From Pantoea alfalfae (GTDB taxonomy: Bacteria > Pseudomonadota > Gammaproteobacteria > Enterobacterales > Enterobacteriaceae), in the NCBI RefSeq assembly GCF_019880205.1, contig NZ_CP082292.1:868001-932000 (forward strand): a stretch of DNA of 64,000 nucleotides, given 5' to 3'. This document shows, piece after piece, positions 60,952 to 64,000 of the stretch (positions are counted from its first letter, which is position 1; each line of letters begins with the position of its first letter). Below the pieces are notes generated by a model, which saw nothing but the letters and a program-made list of their open reading frames with translations, was not told the DNA's origin and searched no databases. Position numbers and translations under genes: made by a program.

Positions 60952-63653
60952 CCCTCAAATCCTCCTCTGTCACTGTAACTGCTGCGGGCGCGTGCTTGCG
61001 CCTGTCGCTCTTTTGCCTCAAGCCTGCGCATCACCTCATCAACCAGATCCTGCTGGCTCTGCCCCGGCTGCTGCACGATGGTGAAGGAGGCGTGAATCTG
61101 CGGCGCAGTTCCCTGTTTAGCACTGCCACTCATGCGCGGTGCTTCCTGCCTGTACGCCTGAACTGGCAGGCTGAGCGGGTGCAGCGGCTTTACCTCCGCC
61201 GTCGCTCCGGCACCGCCCAGCGTCAGCGCAGCCAGTGCTGCCAGCCGTGCAGTGCTCCGGCGGCTGGTCACGTTCGCCGGACCGCTGACCAGTTCCGGCC
61301 CGTTTTCACCGGCAACACCGAACTGCCCGGACGGAATAAAGCCGCCGCTGTCGTACATGCCCGCAAATCCGGGGAACCCGCCCGGCGGCAGGGATACACC
61401 GCCGCCCGTTTTTACTGTCGCCAGTCGCGGCAGCTGCGGCCCGCCGGTCTTATCGCCGCCCGGCTTCAGAAAGTCCGGCAGGTAGTCGGTCAGGGACGAC
61501 AGCTTGTTTTTAATCGCATCCCATTTCTGGCTGATGCCCGCCATCAGGCCGTCAATCATCTGTGAACCTGCTTCCTGAAAACGCGCGGGCAGCGCCTTCG
61601 CGTCGGCGACAATCTCCCCCCACTTTGTGCTGATGTAGGTGCGGATCGCGGTCCAGATACTGCTGACCTTTGTGCTGATAGCTTCCCAGATGGCGGCAAG
61701 TTTCGGTCCCAGCGTGTCCCAGTTCTGCCAGATAAGCAGCGCCCCGGCGGCAATCAGCCCGATAACGGCCAGAATCGGGTTTGCCATCATCAGCCGTCCC
61801 AGCCACAGCACGCCGTTACCCACGAAGCCGATGGCACTTTTAATCAGCCCAAAGGAGCTAAAGGCTTTTATCCCCAGCACGTTAAAGCTGAACCTGAGCA
61901 AAGCAAGCGGTCCAAAAAAAGCCGCGAGGCTCACCAGAAAAGCCCCGGCACCCAGCACAAGTAATGAGAGAACAGCGGCAGTCTTAACCAGCGTTCCGGC
62001 CAGCTCCTTGTTATTTTCCACCCAGCGACGGGTCACACCGGTGACTTTCTTCACCATGTTCATGATGTCCATCAGAGGCGTGCGCAGCGAATCGCCCAGG
62101 CCGCTCATGGTGTTGGAAACGCCGGTTTTGGTCAGCATCCACTGTGCAGAAAGCGAGTCCTTATTGATGTCCGACTCTTTCTGCATGGAGCCTTTCGCCC
62201 CGTCGCCCTGCGTCAGCTGCAGCTGACGCCTCAGCTCCGGCATGTTGTTAGCGAGTTTGGCCGCATCCTTGCCATACTCCTTGCCGAAAACCATCATCAT
62301 AGCCGTCAGGCGTTTGTCTTTCGGCAGGTTGTTGACCTTTTCCAGCACGCGCTGGATGGTGCCCATGGCGTCCGTGGTCATCTGCTTTTCAATCTTCGCC
62401 GGGTCCAGTTTCAGCAGATCCATGCCGTCCATAAACCGGTCGCTCTGCATGGTGGCTACGGACAGCTCGCGCACCATGGCGTTCGCTGCACTGGCGGCGG
62501 TTTCCGACGTCGCGCCCAGGCTGAGGAATGTCGAACCAAGCGCGGCCGCTTTGCGGTAGTCCAGCCTGTCAGCCACGCCGCCCATGCGCTGCAGCACGTC
62601 GATGATGTCTGAACCTTTGGACATGGCGTTATCGTCCAGGTAGTTCAGCGCGTCGCCCAGCTGCTCGATGTTGCGCGTAGGGATCTTGTACAGCTGCGCA
62701 ATCTTGCCCAGCCCTTCGGCCAGCTCACCGGCAGGCAGCTCAAACGCGGTGGACGCCTTCGCCGCCGTGGTGGCAAAGGCCATCAGGTCGCGTTTCTGGT
62801 CCTCATAGGAGTCGTTCTGGTTCGTCACGCCCATGCGCGCGCCGCCCTCAACCAGCGCGGCGTAGTCAATCGCGCCGTTTTCCATCGGCAGCTGCTCACT
62901 GGCGGCCTTGATGGCGGCCTGCATGTCATAGAACTGTTTTGTGCGGTTTCCTTTGTCGTCGCGCAGCCCGTTAACCTGCTTTGCCACGCCTTTCATGGCG
63001 TCTTCCATTGCCGCTGAAGATTTCACGGCGGCCAGTACCGGCGCACCCATTGCCAGCCCGGCGGCAGACGTTGCCGCTCCCGCACCGGCCACGCGATCGC
63101 GCACCTCAAGCGATCGGGAATATCGCTCACGTACCGCGCTCAGCTTTGCCTGCCGTTCTCCCAGCTTTTTAAGCGACTGCTGCTGCCGGTCAATGGCGGC
63201 GCGCGCCTCGTCAGACTGACTTTTAAGTTCGCGCTGTGCCTGGCTCAGTTTCTTCGTGTCGATACCGGCAGCGCCCAGCGCCTCACGCTGACGCTGCACC
63301 GACAGGCGCAGCCCGTTGTAAGTCTGCTGCAGCTGGCTGGCGCGGTTTTTTGCCTGCTCCAGCACGCGGGCCTGTGCAGCTGTGGGCCTGTTTGTTTCCG
63401 TAAACTGCACGGCCAGCCGGGCCGCTTCTTCGCGGGCGGCTTTAAGGTTATTCGCGGTGATGGCAAGCTGTGAGCGGGTCTTGCGAAAGCCGTCGATACG
63501 CCCGGCCTGTGCGTCCAGCTCTTTAAGGGTGTTGCGGGTGTCTCGCAGCGTGCCAGCCAGCTCCCGTGTGCTGTCGCGGGCGCTGCGGAAGGGGCGCGTC
63601 AGCTTATCGACTGCGCCCAGCACGACCTGCAAACGCAGATTTTTATCACTCAT
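60948..63653 (-). CDS. T: Tail tape-measure protein (P2 gpT-like)
   Basis: A 901-residue protein that sets tail length (P2 gpT is 815 residues). The N-terminal half is alpha-helical and charged, with long coiled coils (about 25-170). AGAGAATSAAGLAMGAPVLAAV begins the tape-measure core. Hydrophobic segments from about 545 to 650 (for example LVLGAGAFLVSLAAFFGPLALL) may cross the membrane during DNA ejection. The C-terminal part has Gly/Pro-rich stretches. The longer size implies a tail somewhat longer than P2. Confidence 0.92.
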   Translation of the reverse strand: MSDKNLRLQVVLGAVDKLTRPFRSARDSTRELAGTLRDTRNTLKELDAQAGRIDGFRKTRSQLAITANNLKAAREEAARLAVQFTETNRPTAAQARVLEQAKNRASQLQQTYNGLRLSVQRQREALGAAGIDTKKLSQAQRELKSQSDEARAAIDRQQQSLKKLGERQAKLSAVRERYSRSLEVRDRVAGAGAATSAAGLAMGAPVLAAVKSSAAMEDAMKGVAKQVNGLRDDKGNRTKQFYDMQAAIKAASEQLPMENGAIDYAALVEGGARMGVTNQNDSYEDQKRDLMAFATTAAKASTAFELPAGELAEGLGKIAQLYKIPTRNIEQLGDALNYLDDNAMSKGSDIIDVLQRMGGVADRLDYRKAAALGSTFLSLGATSETAASAANAMVRELSVATMQSDRFMDGMDLLKLDPAKIEKQMTTDAMGTIQRVLEKVNNLPKDKRLTAMMMVFGKEYGKDAAKLANNMPELRRQLQLTQGDGAKGSMQKESDINKDSLSAQWMLTKTGVSNTMSGLGDSLRTPLMDIMNMVKKVTGVTRRWVENNKELAGTLVKTAAVLSLLVLGAGAFLVSLAAFFGPLALLRFSFNVLGIKAFSSFGLIKSAIGFVGNGVLWLGRLMMANPILAVIGLIAAGALLIWQNWDTLGPKLAAIWEAISTKVSSIWTAIRTYISTKWGEIVADAKALPARFQEAGSQMIDGLMAGISQKWDAIKNKLSSLTDYLPDFLKPGGDKTGGPQLPRLATVKTGGGVSLPPGGFPGFAGMYDSGGFIPSGQFGVAGENGPELVSGPANVTSRRSTARLAALAALTLGGAGATAEVKPLHPLSLPVQAYRQEAPRMSGSAKQGTAPQIHASFTIVQQPGQSQQDLVDEVMRRLEAKERQAQARARSSYSDRGGFEG

Positions 63654-64000
63654 CGCTGGCCCTGTGTCGCAGGATTGCTTTGTGCCGCCACTCCAGAACT
63701 TCCGTCAGCGTCATGGACTCGGTAACGGAGGGCGGCCAGTGAAAGACGGTAGCGATATCCGCCACCAGATCGTCTACCGTCAGGCCGTCGCTAAATCCGA
63801 CAGGACCGACTTCTTCAGCAAAAAAGTGACCACCTCTACCGACAGGCTCACCAGATCGGCGGGGTCCATTTCGTTGATTTCCGCCGTGGTCAGGGCCGGG
63901 GTTGTGATACGCGGCAGCACGGTGATCAGTGCGTTCACGTCCATGTCCAGCAGCGCCTGCAGGCGGGTGCCCCGCAGCGCACCGGACTGCGGCTTGCGCA
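63646..64000 (-). CDS. E': P2 gpE+E' tail chaperone fusion, made by -1 frameshift (partial)
   Basis: Long form of the tail assembly chaperone. Reading starts in the E frame (off the right edge), shifts by -1 at the T-TTT-TTG slippery site and continues 57 codons to a TGA that overlaps the start of T. The E' tail includes VGFSDGLTVDDL, FHWPPSVTES and LEWRHKAILRHRASDE, typical of P2 E'. In P2 the E/E+E' ratio is needed for tail assembly. The frame has no in-frame start of its own. Confidence 0.85.
   Translation of the reverse strand, partial: AQAAVRCAAGHPPAGAAGHGRERTDHRAAAYHNPGPDHGGNQRNGPRRSGEPVGRGGHFFAEEVGPVGFSDGLTVDDLVADIATVFHWPPSVTESMTLTEVLEWRHKAILRHRASDE
63780..64000 (-). CDS. E: P2 gpE-like tail chaperone, C-terminal part
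   Basis: The unshifted short product; 73 codons are visible and the N-terminus lies off the right edge. KPQSGALRG, LLDMDVNALITVLPRIT and EINEMDPADLV match the P2 gpE family. It ends KKSVLSDLATA before TGA. The slippery sequence lies 12 codons before this stop. Confidence 0.87.
   Translation of the reverse strand, partial: RKPQSGALRGTRLQALLDMDVNALITVLPRITTPALTTAEINEMDPADLVSLSVEVVTFLLKKSVLSDLATA
63819..63825 (-). promoter_or_regulatory. Programmed -1 frameshift site in gene E
   Basis: On the minus strand ACT TTT TTG in the E frame gives the slippery heptamer T-TTT-TTG. This is the same heptamer as in P2 E/E'. Slipping back one base opens a continuous 57-codon frame, so the site has the expected geometry. 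Any stimulatory structure downstream was not evaluated by folding. Confidence 0.88.

Larger units (their letters stand above)
58990..64000 (-). mobile_element. P2-like prophage, right end (ogr-D-U-T-E), partial
   Basis: From here to the right edge all genes are on the minus strand and follow the P2 late order E/E'-T-U-D-ogr, which in P2 lies next to attR. The rest of the prophage lies beyond the window. Gene overlaps (ATGA) and intact reading frames suggest that this tail module is not decayed. The boundary falls between the rplS terminator and the ogr terminator (58988-59045). No att direct repeat can be identified without the other end. Confidence 0.92.

Overview
The window is a chromosomal segment of an enterobacterium. 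Gene order and protein sequences track Escherichia coli closely: barA-rlmD-relA-mazG-pyrG-eno, queE/queD, cysJIH, cysDNC-ygbE-ftsB-ispDF-truD-surE-pcm-nlpD-rpoS, mutS, mltB, pncC-recA-recX-alaS-csrA-serine/arginine tRNAs-yqaBA-gshA-micA-luxS, yfjD-ypjD, ffh and rpsP-rimM-trmD-rplS. Several differences point away from Escherichia and towards an Erwiniaceae member such as Pantoea or Erwinia (inference, moderate confidence). There is no mazEF between relA and mazG. cysG is joined to cysDNC. There is no CRISPR-Cas between cysH and cysD. A narL-narK-narGHJI block sits between mutS and mltB.

Layout. 1-8.0 kb: stringent response and nucleotide/glycolysis genes, starting with the first codons of divergent barA. 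8.1-9.2 kb: convergent queE and queD (queuosine precursor). 9.5-19.9 kb: assimilatory sulfate reduction, with cysJIH and cysG-cysDNC separated by a divergent pair (YciI-like protein and an Iap-like M28 protein). 19.9-26.9 kb: ygbE, ftsB, the isoprenoid genes ispD/ispF, truD, surE, pcm, nlpD and rpoS. 27-29.6 kb: mutS, convergent with rpoS. 29.9-39.0 kb: narL, divergent from the nitrate respiration genes narK and narGHJI, with a perfect FNR box before narK. 39.2-43.1 kb: mltB, yjdM, a DapA-family gene, tam and pncC. 43.1-47.7 kb: recA with its LexA box, recX and alaS. 47.9-49.4 kb: csrA, then a tRNA cluster (Ser-GCU and three identical Arg-ACG) with repeated spacers carrying copies of the tRNA 3' end. 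49.8-53.1 kb: yqaB, yqaA, gshA, the small RNA gene micA and luxS. 53.1-58.9 kb: yfjD-ypjD, ffh and the rpsP-rimM-trmD-rplS operon. 59.0-64.0 kb: one end of a P2-like prophage (ogr, D, U, T, E/E'), starting directly after the rplS terminator.

How the genes work together. CysG makes siroheme, the cofactor of CysI. CysDN and CysC make APS and PAPS, CysH reduces PAPS to sulfite, and CysJI reduces sulfite to sulfide, so the whole branch is encoded in about 10 kb. NarK imports nitrate for the NarGHI respiratory reductase matured by NarJ, under FNR and NarL. RelA, RpoS, NlpD, CsrA, MicA and LuxS are global stress, envelope or signalling regulators.

Most of the window is well-known core genome, and I did not find a clearly new multi-gene system. 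The parts most worth a second look are the tRNA-Arg/spacer repeats, the Iap-like protein that appears to have lost catalytic residues, narL without narX, the hairpin in the rpsP leader, the programmed frameshift in the prophage E gene and the prophage boundary beside rplS.
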